Below the pieces are notes generated by a model that saw only the letters and a program-made list of their open reading frames with translations, had not been told where the DNA came from and made no database searches. Shown here in pieces: positions 25,994 to 34,061 of a stretch of 64,000 nucleotides of DNA. The stretch's first letter is position 1; each line of letters opens with the position of its first letter. Origin of the DNA: Pseudarthrobacter enclensis (GTDB taxonomy: Bacteria; Actinomycetota; Actinomycetes; Actinomycetales; Micrococcaceae); the NCBI RefSeq assembly GCF_030811655.1, contig NZ_JAUSRE010000023.1:20751-84750 (forward strand), in the 5' to 3' direction. A program made the translations under genes and the position numbers.

Positions 25994-26812
25994 TTACGGG
26001 GCGAGGTGGTCGAGGATGGCCGCGGTGACCTGTTGGGGACTGTCCTCGGTGGGGATGTGTTTACCCGGAACCTCCACCAGGTCCGTTGCCGGGATCTCGG
26101 CCACGTAGCGGAGGGCAAACGCGACTTTCTGGAAATCATCCTCCGTGCCCCAGACCAGCCGCGTGGGAACCGCAGCTTTAATCAGGGCCGGGACAAGCTC
26201 CAGGGTGTATCTGGCGTCAGCGGCTGCAGCCATCGCCATCCAGGACCTGACCCTGGCCGGATCCTTCCAAGGCGAGATGTAGTCGGCGACTTCCTCCTCC
26301 GTCAGGTTCCTGGCCACAGCCCTGCGTGTGGTCTCAGCCCGGGCCGCCATCATCTCTTCAACGCCCATGGAGGCGCGCACGTCCGGGTCGCGGAAGCGTT
26401 CGACAGCCGGGACCGGCCAGGAGTCGAACGTGACCGAGTTCATCAGGATCAGCCTCTCCACCCGTCCGGACCTGGCGGCCACATGCTGGGCGATCCCGCC
26501 GCCGATGTCATGACCGGCCAGATCGAACGTCCCCAGACCCAGCGCATCCGCTGCCGCCAGCACCGTCCGGGCCAGCTCCGGCACGGTGGCTGTGCGGGGG
26601 CCGAGTTCACCGCCGCTGCCGCCGAACCCCGGCAGGTCGAGGGCGACGCACCGGGCCCGGGTGCCCAGTTCCGGGAGGACGGGGAGCCACACCCTGCTCC
26701 AGAACGTGCCATGGAGCAGGAGCAGGGGAGGGCCTTCATCACCGGCTTGAAGATATGACAAGGCGGTTCCGTTGACCTGGACAGTCTTCCGCTGGACCGG
26801 GTAGTCACTCAT
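25994..26812 (-). CDS. Alpha/beta hydrolase (epoxide hydrolase/haloalkane dehalogenase-like)
   Basis: A 272-residue alpha/beta hydrolase. The nucleophile elbow is GHDIGGGIAQH, so the nucleophile is Asp, as in epoxide hydrolases and haloalkane dehalogenases, instead of Ser. The oxyanion motif LLLLHGTFWSR and the terminal catalytic His in PGKHIPTEDSPQ are present. A lid domain lies between residues 130 and 195. It is the last gene of a minus-strand operon behind merA, a flavoprotein and a haloacid dehalogenase (gaps 37-46 bp). That neighbourhood makes carbon-halogen cleavage a reasonable guess. Confidence 0.85.
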   Translation of the reverse strand: MSDYPVQRKTVQVNGTALSYLQAGDEGPPLLLLHGTFWSRVWLPVLPELGTRARCVALDLPGFGGSGGELGPRTATVPELARTVLAAADALGLGTFDLAGHDIGGGIAQHVAARSGRVERLILMNSVTFDSWPVPAVERFRDPDVRASMGVEEMMAARAETTRRAVARNLTEEEVADYISPWKDPARVRSWMAMAAAADARYTLELVPALIKAAVPTRLVWGTEDDFQKVAFALRYVAEIPATDLVEVPGKHIPTEDSPQQVTAAILDHLAP

Positions 26813-26849
26813 CCGGCATCATTCCTTTCTCCGGCACACAACACGGCTG

Positions 26850-27518
26850 TTACCGGGCCAGGACTTCGGAAAGCTCGGGCAGGGCGGAGATGGTGTAGTC
26901 GGGCGCCTGGAAATAGTTCGGATACGTTGCGCCCGTCCGGTTGATCCAGGCCGTGGCGAGGCCGGCGCGGGCGGCGCCGTGGGTGTCCCAGGGATGCACG
27001 GCCACGAGGAGGATCTGCTCGGGTGTAACGCCGCAGACCGAAGCGGCGTAGTCGTACGATGCTTTGGCTGGTTTCCAGGCCGGTGCGTCCTCGACGGAGA
27101 GCAGCCGTTCGAACCTGTCCCGGATGCCGGCGTCGGCGAACAGTTTCTCGGCCACCTGCGTTGAGCCGTTGGTCAGTGTGACAAGCCGGTAGCCGGCGGC
27201 ATCGAGGGCTTTGACGCCGTCGGGGACATCCGGGTGCACCCCGAGACCGGCGAAGCCGGCCATGACGTGCTTCACGGCCGAGTCGGCATCGCGGTTCAGT
27301 TCAGCGCCGGTGAACAGGCCCCGCAGAGCGTCGGCTCCGATCGCGGCGAAGCTTCCGTTGTCTCCGGCGGCCGTCAAGGCAAAACCGTCCCGCAACAGTG
27401 TGGCAAACCATAATTTTGCCAGATGGGCAGGCGCGCCGACCTCGACGAACCGGTGGCCAAGCGGGGACATGTCGGACAGGGTCTCGTTGACGTCAAAAAC
27501 AATGACTGAAGGTTTCAA
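26850..27518 (-). CDS. Haloacid dehalogenase type II (HAD superfamily)
   Basis: A 222-residue HAD-fold enzyme. The nucleophilic Asp lies in VIVFDVNETLSDMSPL, motif II is LVTLTNGS, the Lys/Tyr pair is WKPAKASYDYAA, and motif III is VAVHPWDTHGAARAG, all as in L-2-haloacid dehalogenases. It hydrolyses the carbon-halogen bond of short 2-haloacids in the cytosol. The start is TTG at 27518 with AGGAG well placed upstream. It sits between a flavoprotein and an Asp-nucleophile hydrolase in the merA operon. Whether halo-organics or organomercurials are the true concern is open. Confidence 0.88.
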   Translation of the reverse strand: MKPSVIVFDVNETLSDMSPLGHRFVEVGAPAHLAKLWFATLLRDGFALTAAGDNGSFAAIGADALRGLFTGAELNRDADSAVKHVMAGFAGLGVHPDVPDGVKALDAAGYRLVTLTNGSTQVAEKLFADAGIRDRFERLLSVEDAPAWKPAKASYDYAASVCGVTPEQILLVAVHPWDTHGAARAGLATAWINRTGATYPNYFQAPDYTISALPELSEVLAR

Positions 27519-27564
27519 CCGTGTTTCTCCTTCTCCAAACAGGGCAGCCCGGCGGCCGCCGGAA

Positions 27565-28926
27565 TCAGTCTTCCTTGCGGTACTTGAGTTTGTCGAGGGC
27601 GCCCTGGAAGGCCTCGCTGTAGGTGGGGAACTGGGCGACCTGGTCGTGCAGGACGCTGATCGGGATCCGGGCCCGGATCGCGAGGGAAGCCTGGTGGATC
27701 CATTCCCCGGCCAGCGGGGACACAGCCCACGCCCCGATCAGGACTCCCTTGTTGGTGTCGGTGAGCAGGCCCAGGTGGCCGCGGGGCTCCCGCTCGTAGG
27801 TCCAGGGGCGGGCGAGTGATGCGGCCAGGTCCAGTTCTGCGAAGGCGGTGGAGAGTCCCTGTTCGTCGGCCTGGGCCTGGGTGATCCCGGCAGCGGCGAT
27901 CTCTGGATCGCCGAACACCACCCTCGGGATCCCCTCGTAGGTGGCGGCCCTGGGTTGGCCGAGGATCGCGTCGGCGACGATCCGGCCCTGATACTTGGCG
28001 ACATGGGTGAAGGGCATCACACCGGTGACGTCCCCGATGGCCCAGACGTTCCCTGCGGCCCGGCAATGCTGGTCAATCTCCACCGCACCGGTGGCACCAA
28101 GTGTCACCCCGGCCGCCTCAAAACCGAGTTCCTTGCTGCGTGGCCTGCGGCCGGTGGCGAAAATGACGACGTCGGTTTCGACCGATGTGCCGTCATCGAG
28201 CTCCAGCAGGCTCCCGTTGCCCTCGCGCGTGGCCTTGAGAGCGTTCGTCTCCAGCCGCACCTTCACGCCGGCCTCCCGGAGATAATGTTGTGCCAGTTCC
28301 CCGACGCGGGGATCCTCGCGCTCCAGGAGGTGTTTGCCGCGGTGCACCAGGGTAACGTCAACGCCGAAGCGTGCCAGGAACGTCGCGGTTTCGGTGCCCA
28401 CCGCACTGCCCCCGATGACCACCGCGCGGCCGGGCAGCCTCGTGGTGGTGAAGGTTTCCCGGTTGGTCCAGGTGGTCACGTTTCCGGCGCCCTCGAGGTC
28501 GGGGACGACGGCCTCGGATCCGGTGGCGATGATGATGTGGTCGGCGGTGATCGTCCTGTCCCCGGCCTGCAGGGTCCCGGGCCCGGTGATCCTGGCTTCG
28601 GCCTTGATCACGGTGGCGCCCTGGCCCGTATAGCTGTCAACCTGGGCTTTGTCATCGAGGTGGCGGATCATATAGTCCCGGTAGTCACTGGCCGCTGCCC
28701 ACTCCAGTTCCGCCCCGGTCACTCCGGGCGCCCGGGCGGCTCCTGTTTTCGCTTCGGGGGGCCGCAGGAGGGTTTTGGAGGGCACGCAGGCCCAGTAGGC
28801 GCATTCGCCTCCGATCAGTTCGCGCTCTATCACGGCAACTTTTTTGCCGGCCTTCAGAAGCTGGCTGGCCGCGACTTCGCCTCCGGGGCCCATGCCGAGG
28901 ACGGCTACGTCAAAGTGTTCTTCCAT
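27565..28926 (-). CDS. FAD-dependent disulfide oxidoreductase, MerA-related
   Basis: A 453-residue class I flavoprotein disulfide reductase: VAVLGMGPGGEVAA, redox pair GGECAYWACVPSKTLLRP, VVIGGSAVGTETATFLARFG, VWAIGDVTGVMPFTH, and a dimerisation domain with FPTYSEAFQGALDKL. It has no N-terminal HMA domain and no C-terminal Cys pair, so Hg(II) reduction is not indicated. The CAYWACVPSK motif is typical of actinobacterial reductases of unassigned substrate. AAAGGG precedes the ATG. It lies 45 bp after merA in the same operon, so it may keep a thiol or disulfide pool reduced during metal stress. Confidence 0.88.
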   Translation of the reverse strand: MEEHFDVAVLGMGPGGEVAASQLLKAGKKVAVIERELIGGECAYWACVPSKTLLRPPEAKTGAARAPGVTGAELEWAAASDYRDYMIRHLDDKAQVDSYTGQGATVIKAEARITGPGTLQAGDRTITADHIIIATGSEAVVPDLEGAGNVTTWTNRETFTTTRLPGRAVVIGGSAVGTETATFLARFGVDVTLVHRGKHLLEREDPRVGELAQHYLREAGVKVRLETNALKATREGNGSLLELDDGTSVETDVVIFATGRRPRSKELGFEAAGVTLGATGAVEIDQHCRAAGNVWAIGDVTGVMPFTHVAKYQGRIVADAILGQPRAATYEGIPRVVFGDPEIAAAGITQAQADEQGLSTAFAELDLAASLARPWTYEREPRGHLGLLTDTNKGVLIGAWAVSPLAGEWIHQASLAIRARIPISVLHDQVAQFPTYSEAFQGALDKLKYRKED

Positions 28927-28971
28927 CAGTTCATTCCCTTTCGTGGTGTACAGGTATCGCTGCAGGCGTGG

Positions 28972-30417
28972 TCAGGTGGCGCAGCAGGAGAGCCGGGAAA
29001 TGTCGGTGGTGTAGGACTGCGCGGCGATTTTGATGCCCTCCGCCATCGTCAGGTAGGGGCTCCACAGGTTCGCGACCTGCTCCACGGTCATCCCGGCAGC
29101 CAGGATGTACACGCCCGCGGCGGCAATATCGCCCGCCTCTTTCCCGACCGCGGTCAGTCCCAGGATCTTCCCGGTGCCGTTCTCGGCCACGAGCTTGATG
29201 AAGCCGCGGGTGTCCCGGTTCACCAGGGCGCGCGGAACGTATTCCAGCGGCAGCACCCGGCATTCGCAGCTGATCCCTCCGCCGTTGGCTTGCTCGTCGG
29301 TCAGGCCGACGGCGGCCATGGACGGGCTGGTAAAGGCCACTCGGGGCAGGTGCCGGTAGTCAACTTCGCGGGCTGCGCCGTTGAAGGCATTTTCCACGGC
29401 GAGGGCGCCGTGGGCGGAGGCGACGTAGACGAATTCCCGGTGCCCGGTCACATCCCCTGCAGCCCAGATCCGGGGGTTGGTGCTGCCCATGGTCTTTTGC
29501 ACGAGGACTTCACCCCGGTCACCGGTTTTCACCCCGACAGCGTCCAGGTTCAGACCGTCAGTGATCGCGCGGCGTCCGGTGGCCATCAGCAGGCGTTCGG
29601 CCTGGAACTCCTCCTGGCCGCCGGCAACATCTGCCACTGCTCTGACCCGTCCCGTAGCCGGGTCGCGGTTCACGGAGGACAGGGTCGCGCGGCGCAGAAC
29701 CCGGATGCCCTCGTCAGCGAAAACGCTCATCAATGCCAGCGACACCTCAGGTTCTTCCGCCGAGGCGAGCCTGGAGCGGACCAACATCGTCACCTTGGAT
29801 CCCAGCCGGGCGAACAGCTGGGCCTGCTCCATCGCCACGTAGCCGCCACCGACCACCAGCAAGGACTCCGGGACCTCCTCCAGTTCCATCGCGGTGGTCG
29901 AAGTCACATAGTCTGTTTCCCGCAGTCCCGGCATCGGGGGAGTCCACGGGGCCGAGCCGGTGGCCACCAGGTAATGGGCAGCGGTCACTGATTCCGGCAC
30001 CCCGTCGGAGGTGGTGACCTCCAGCGCAGGTTCCTCCGGCGTCCCGGCAAAAGATGCAGTCCCCTGCCGAAGGTCCCAACCATAATCAGCGATCAGGTCA
30101 ACGTATTTCTCTGAGCGCATCCCCTCCACCAGAGCCCGCTTGCCAGCGATCAGGGCAGGCATGTCCACCGTGTCCGCAGACGCCGTAATTCCGGGAAACC
30201 TCCCGCCGGCATCCAAAGCAACGTGCCGGGCCTCGGCCGCGGCCAGCAGCGCCTTGGAGGGGACGCAGCCGGTGTTCACGCAGGTCCCGCCGAGCGTGGA
30301 CCGTTCGATCATCACCACGCTCTTGCCCAGGTTGGTGGCCCGGATCGCGGCAGCGAACGCGCCTGCGCCTGAGCCGATAATCGCCAGATCGAAGTCAAAC
30401 CCCTGCGGTACGGCCAT
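28972..30417 (-). CDS. merA: Mercuric reductase (complete copy)
   Basis: A 481-residue homodimeric flavoenzyme reducing Hg(II) with NADPH. Landmarks: LAIIGSGAGAFAAAI, redox pair GGTCVNTGCVPSK (C46, C51), VVGGGYVAMEQAQLF, IWAAGDVTGHREFVYVA, and the C-terminal vicinal pair SRLSCCAT (C478-C479), which accepts Hg(II) before transfer to the active site. The last pair separates it from the two other MerA-like flavoproteins in this window. No N-terminal HMA domain is present. GGGAGG lies seven bases before the ATG. It leads a four-gene operon and has a MerR-type operator 100 bp upstream. It is a clear paralogue of the truncated copy at the left edge. Confidence 0.96.
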   Translation of the reverse strand: MAVPQGFDFDLAIIGSGAGAFAAAIRATNLGKSVVMIERSTLGGTCVNTGCVPSKALLAAAEARHVALDAGGRFPGITASADTVDMPALIAGKRALVEGMRSEKYVDLIADYGWDLRQGTASFAGTPEEPALEVTTSDGVPESVTAAHYLVATGSAPWTPPMPGLRETDYVTSTTAMELEEVPESLLVVGGGYVAMEQAQLFARLGSKVTMLVRSRLASAEEPEVSLALMSVFADEGIRVLRRATLSSVNRDPATGRVRAVADVAGGQEEFQAERLLMATGRRAITDGLNLDAVGVKTGDRGEVLVQKTMGSTNPRIWAAGDVTGHREFVYVASAHGALAVENAFNGAAREVDYRHLPRVAFTSPSMAAVGLTDEQANGGGISCECRVLPLEYVPRALVNRDTRGFIKLVAENGTGKILGLTAVGKEAGDIAAAGVYILAAGMTVEQVANLWSPYLTMAEGIKIAAQSYTTDISRLSCCAT

Positions 30418-30517
30418 GAAACCTCCCTAAAGCGGCAGGGAACACCATTCCTGTCTGACCAGGATCCCTGCCTGAGTTGAACGGGGAAGCCTGGATGGAT
30501 CCCCCATGACTCCTTCC

Positions 30518-30548
30518 AACCTGCACCTTCCTCCTGGGGGAAGGTCAA
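30518..30548 (-). promoter_or_regulatory. MerR-type operator of the second merA operon
   Basis: On the minus strand TTGACC (30548-30543), 19-bp spacer with dyad CTTCCCCCAGGAGGAAGG, CAGGTT at -10. It is about 100 bp before the merA start. Confidence 0.7.
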
Positions 30549-30632
30549 GGAGACTGTTCGCTGTTTCTTCCTGCCGCGGCGCCGGGGAAAACCAGGTCCG
30601 GCCTCGGCCCGCACCTGGCTCACCGCCGGGTT

Positions 30633-30917
30633 TTATCCTTCAATCCTGACGCCGCGCCAGAAGGCGATGCGGTCCTTGATGGGCTGCGCCCGCTTTTTGG
30701 GTTCACTGTAGTACCAGGCGGCATCGACGTTGACTTTGCCGTCAACGTCGAGGCTGTAGTACGCCGCCTGCCCCTTCCAGGGGCACACGGAATGCATGTC
30801 GCTCTCTTTCAGGTACACCGGATTCACCGCGTCGCGTGGAAAATAGTGATTTCCCTCCACCACCACGGTGTCTTCGGATTCGGCGATGACTTTTCCGTTC
30901 CAGACTGCCTTGACCAT
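30633..30917 (-). CDS. DUF427 domain protein
   Basis: A 94-residue single-domain protein. The DUF427 signature is seen in VVVEGNHYFPRDAVN followed by SVCPWKGQAAYYSLDVDG and AAWYYSEPKKRAQPIKDRIAFW. The frame is open further upstream, but ATG 30917 begins at the conserved MVKAVWNGKVIAES. The biochemical role of DUF427 is not established. Two more DUF427 genes occur at 37581 and 46654, all near thiol-related genes, so a link to redox or thiol metabolism is possible but only by association. Confidence 0.88.
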   Translation of the reverse strand: MVKAVWNGKVIAESEDTVVVEGNHYFPRDAVNPVYLKESDMHSVCPWKGQAAYYSLDVDGKVNVDAAWYYSEPKKRAQPIKDRIAFWRGVRIEG

Positions 30918-31157
30918 GTCTTCATCCTCCGAGTTTTCACATTCGAATTGCGCCCGCCCGTGCGTTGAGGAAGTCAAAGCCCGGTTCACCAACTGCTGCT
31001 TGCGCCGTGTCCCCGACGGTAGCCGGAGCTGATGGCGCACGTCTGCAACCTGGAGCACATTAGGGCCGAGGGGTGAAGTTATCTCCCTGCAGACAGGGGG
31101 CGGCGGTGCGGGCTACCGTGGTTAGGCCATGATGCACGCAAGCTCAAGGAGACGGAC

Positions 31158-31970
31158 ATGACTGAACGGCAGCCGTTGCGGGAGAACGAATATGGAAGGT
31201 GGGCCGAACACGGCACCGGCGCTCCGGTCATCCTTGTCCACGGCATCCCCACCTCGCCGCGCCTCTGGCGCCACGTCATGCCGCTGGTTCAGGGCCGAAG
31301 CCTGGCATGGGAGATGCCCGGCTACGGCTCAAGCATCCCGCGTGGGTCGCGGCATGATCTCAGCCTTTCGGCGCAGGCAGGCTACCTTCTTGAGTGGTTG
31401 GGCTCCCTGGCACTCGACGCGAAACCGGTACTGGCCGGCCACGACCTGGGCGGGGGAGTAGCTCAAATCGCGGCCGTCAGGCAGCCGGATGCCTTCGCCG
31501 GGCTGATGCTGACCAACTCTGTTGCCTACGATTCCTGGCCGATCCCCAGCGTGAAAATCATGCAGCGCATGGCACCTTTTCTGGCCAGACTTCCCGCGAC
31601 CCTGATCTACCCCATGCTGGTTCAACTGCTCCACCGCGGCCACGACAATCCACAGGTGGCTCTCGAATCGATAGGGGAGCACTGGGCGCCCTATGTCACC
31701 CATGGAGCATCGCGGGCACTGATGCGCCAGGTGGTTCCGCTCACCCCGCACGACACGGACAACGTTTCCGGGCAGCTGCACGCACTCGGACTTCCGGCGC
31801 GGGTGGTGTGGGGCGAAGCAGACAGGTTCCAGCAGGTCCAGTACGGTGAACGTCTGGCCGAGGAACTCGGCTGCGACCTCACCAGGATCCCTCAGGGCAG
31901 GCACTTCACCCCCGAAGACCACCCTGAAACGGTCGCTGCTGCCATCAACTCCCTCCTGTCCGGTTCCTAG
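31158..31970 (+). CDS. Alpha/beta hydrolase (Asp nucleophile type)
   Basis: A 270-residue hydrolase with oxyanion loop VILVHGIPTSPRLW, nucleophile elbow GHDLGGGVAQIAA (Asp) and terminal catalytic His in PQGRHFTPEDHPETV. The segment after the elbow, LTNSVAYDSWPIPSV, closely matches that of the hydrolase at 25994 (MNSVTFDSWPVPAV), so the two are paralogues. They belong to the epoxide hydrolase/haloalkane dehalogenase-like branch. The gene is monocistronic and convergent with the PLP enzyme downstream. Substrate unknown. Confidence 0.86.
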   Translation: MTERQPLRENEYGRWAEHGTGAPVILVHGIPTSPRLWRHVMPLVQGRSLAWEMPGYGSSIPRGSRHDLSLSAQAGYLLEWLGSLALDAKPVLAGHDLGGGVAQIAAVRQPDAFAGLMLTNSVAYDSWPIPSVKIMQRMAPFLARLPATLIYPMLVQLLHRGHDNPQVALESIGEHWAPYVTHGASRALMRQVVPLTPHDTDNVSGQLHALGLPARVVWGEADRFQQVQYGERLAEELGCDLTRIPQGRHFTPEDHPETVAAAINSLLSGS

Positions 31971-31981
31971 CGCATCAGGTC

Positions 31982-33148
31982 TCAGCGCAGGGCCGATATG
32001 AGTTGCTGGATTTCCTCTTCGGTGTTGTAGTAGTGCACCGATGCGCGGACGGCCGTGGGGGTGGCCGCTGTCAGGGGCAGCAGGTCGTCCGTGCCGGAAG
32101 GTGGCAGTGCCACGGTGGAGACGTTGATGTGTTGACGGGCGAGGTGTTCCTTGACCTGCCGGGCCGTTTTGCCGGGCACTGAGAATGTCACGATGCCGCT
32201 GCCGGGATGTTCCTGCCCGTGGACCCGGACCCAGGGGAGGTCGGCCAGGTGGGACCGCAGGGTCTGCGCGAGCGGCAAAACCCGTTCCCTGATCGGGTGG
32301 ATGCCGAGGTCCAGGGCGTAGTCGACTGCGCGGCCGAGGCCGATACGCAGGGCCATGCTCGCCTCCCTGCTTTCCAGGAGCCGCGCCTGCAGCCTCTCTT
32401 CTCCGTTGTCCCGGAGCAGCGGCAGCCGGGGACGGGGCGCTGCGGCGGCCTGCTCCAGGACACTGGCCCGTACGTAAGCGAATGCGGTACCGCGCGGACC
32501 GCGGAGGAATTTTCTGCCGGTTCCAATGAGGATGTCACACGACAGCTGGGCCACATCCAGGGGCAGTTGCCCCACTGATTGGCAGGCGTCCAGGATAAAC
32601 GGCACCCCGGCGTCGGCGCAGAGCCGGCCGGCAGCCGGCGCCGGGTTGACCAGACCACCTGTCATCGGGACGTGCGTGAGCGCTACGAGGGCGACGTCGC
32701 CGCGGACCAGTTCCCGGCGAAGGTGCGCCAGGTTGATGTTGCCGTGGGTGTCCTCCTCCAGAACCGCGAGTTTGAGCCCAAGCCGCGTCGCGAGCTGGAT
32801 CAGGACCAGGATGTTACTGCGGTACTCCGTGCGCGCGACCAGGATGCGCCGTCCGTGCACGGGCAGGAGGGCTACCGCGAGGGCCCACGCCGTCGTCCCG
32901 CTTTCCATGAGTGCGATCTCATCCGGATGTCCTCCCACCAGGCTTGCGATGGATGAGTACACCTCTTCCAGACCGGCGGCGACTTCCGCGGCAGCTTCAT
33001 ACCCGCCGACCTGTTCTTCCCTCCGCAGGTGGCCCACGACGGCGGCCGTCACCGGCTGAGGCATCAACGAGCTGCCGGCATTGTTCAGGTGGGTGACGGT
33101 CCCGGCGCCGAGGGTGTCTGCGCGCAGCGCATCGATGTTCAGTGACAT
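31982..33148 (-). CDS. Class V aminotransferase-fold PLP enzyme (possible EgtE-like C-S lyase)
   Basis: A 388-residue fold-type I PLP enzyme of the cysteine desulfurase/aminotransferase class V group. The PLP Asp lies in PFILDACQSVGQLPLDV and the Schiff-base Lys in LIGTGRKFLRGPRGTAF. There is no catalytic Cys loop typical of NifS/SufS. The C-terminal domain with ARQVKEHLARQHINVSTV is the kind seen in EgtE and isopenicillin-epimerase-like members. An egtABCD cluster without egtE lies 7 kb away, so this could provide the last C-S lyase step of ergothioneine synthesis. That is a hypothesis; other C-S or C-N lyase roles are equally possible by sequence. Confidence 0.85.
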   Translation of the reverse strand: MSLNIDALRADTLGAGTVTHLNNAGSSLMPQPVTAAVVGHLRREEQVGGYEAAAEVAAGLEEVYSSIASLVGGHPDEIALMESGTTAWALAVALLPVHGRRILVARTEYRSNILVLIQLATRLGLKLAVLEEDTHGNINLAHLRRELVRGDVALVALTHVPMTGGLVNPAPAAGRLCADAGVPFILDACQSVGQLPLDVAQLSCDILIGTGRKFLRGPRGTAFAYVRASVLEQAAAAPRPRLPLLRDNGEERLQARLLESREASMALRIGLGRAVDYALDLGIHPIRERVLPLAQTLRSHLADLPWVRVHGQEHPGSGIVTFSVPGKTARQVKEHLARQHINVSTVALPPSGTDDLLPLTAATPTAVRASVHYYNTEEEIQQLISALR

Positions 33149-33201
33149 GGCCCCATCATGCCAAACCAGCGCGAGGGCGCTCAGGGGCTATTTATTCCGG
33201 C

Positions 33202-33936
33202 CTATTTCCTGGCACGGCGGCTGCCGCCGTGCCAGTCCTCTGTCAGCCCGGCTTCTTCACCGGTGAGGCCGAAACTGCGCAGCTGTGGCCGTTCGCGCAG
33301 GCTGCGCTTGAGCTCGGCGAATCCGGGGAAGCGGGCCAGGCCCACAACGTGATCCCACAGCCCGGCGGCGTCGACCCTGGCCGGCAGACGGCTGATCACC
33401 GGGCCGAAGAAGGCCACCCCATGGGGTGGTTCGAAATGGATGATCGGGGTCCCCACGTCCTTGCCCGTCAGTGCGAGTGCCTCGTCTGTCTCTGCCTGGA
33501 TCCCGGCGTCCAGGGAGGCATCATCGAGGGCATCCGCCAGCGACGATGGCAGGCCCGCCTCGCTGAGGATCGGCTCGAGGAAAGCCCTTGTTCCGCGGCG
33601 GTCGAGCCCGTCGGGGCCCACAAGATTATCGTCCTCCACGGAATCGAAAATATGCGCACCCAGGCGGGCATAGAGGGCATCAACGGACTCGGGCCCGTGC
33701 TCGGAGCGGGCCTTGGAGGCCACCCGCAGCAGTCTCAGGCCTGCGGTGTGGCCGGCCTCGTAACCCTCCGGGAACTGGGCGTCGTAATCGACCGAGGCAT
33801 TGAGCAGACGCAAAGAAATGAACCGCCACTGAACCGTATAGTCGCGCTCTTCCATCACCATCCGGACCCATTTACTGGTCATCCAGGCAAACGGACATAC
33901 GGGATCGAAATAGAAATTGATGTTGGCGTTACTCAT
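33202..33936 (-). CDS. DsbA-family oxidoreductase, mycothiol-associated type
   Basis: A 244-residue thioredoxin-fold protein of the DsbA/FrnE group. It opens with INFYFDPVCPFAWMTSKWV, where DPVCPFAW replaces the CxxC motif by a single Cys, as in actinobacterial mycothiol-dependent nitroreductase-like proteins. A helical insert follows, then the cis-Pro region VGTPIIHF. No signal peptide, so it is cytosolic. ATG 33936 is chosen because it directly precedes the first strand; the open frame continues upstream across the divergent promoter. It is divergent from the CoA-disulfide-reductase-like gene, another thiol enzyme. Confidence 0.87.
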   Translation of the reverse strand: MSNANINFYFDPVCPFAWMTSKWVRMVMEERDYTVQWRFISLRLLNASVDYDAQFPEGYEAGHTAGLRLLRVASKARSEHGPESVDALYARLGAHIFDSVEDDNLVGPDGLDRRGTRAFLEPILSEAGLPSSLADALDDASLDAGIQAETDEALALTGKDVGTPIIHFEPPHGVAFFGPVISRLPARVDAAGLWDHVVGLARFPGFAELKRSLRERPQLRSFGLTGEEAGLTEDWHGGSRRARK

Positions 33937-34061
33937 GGTTCTCCTGTCCTGGGACTTCAGGGATGCTTTCACAGCACAACTCCTGCGGGTTCGGGAACAT
34001 TCCTGATATGCGGTGTTCCGTCGCAGGTGGGGCATAGTGGACTCATGGAACGGGGACAGCA

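Noticed and set aside
27955..29991. A 678-codon rightward open frame opposite the flavoprotein and merA genes
   Set aside because: Both genes on the other strand have complete motifs; the opposite frame is a codon-bias shadow rich in Gly/His/Arg.
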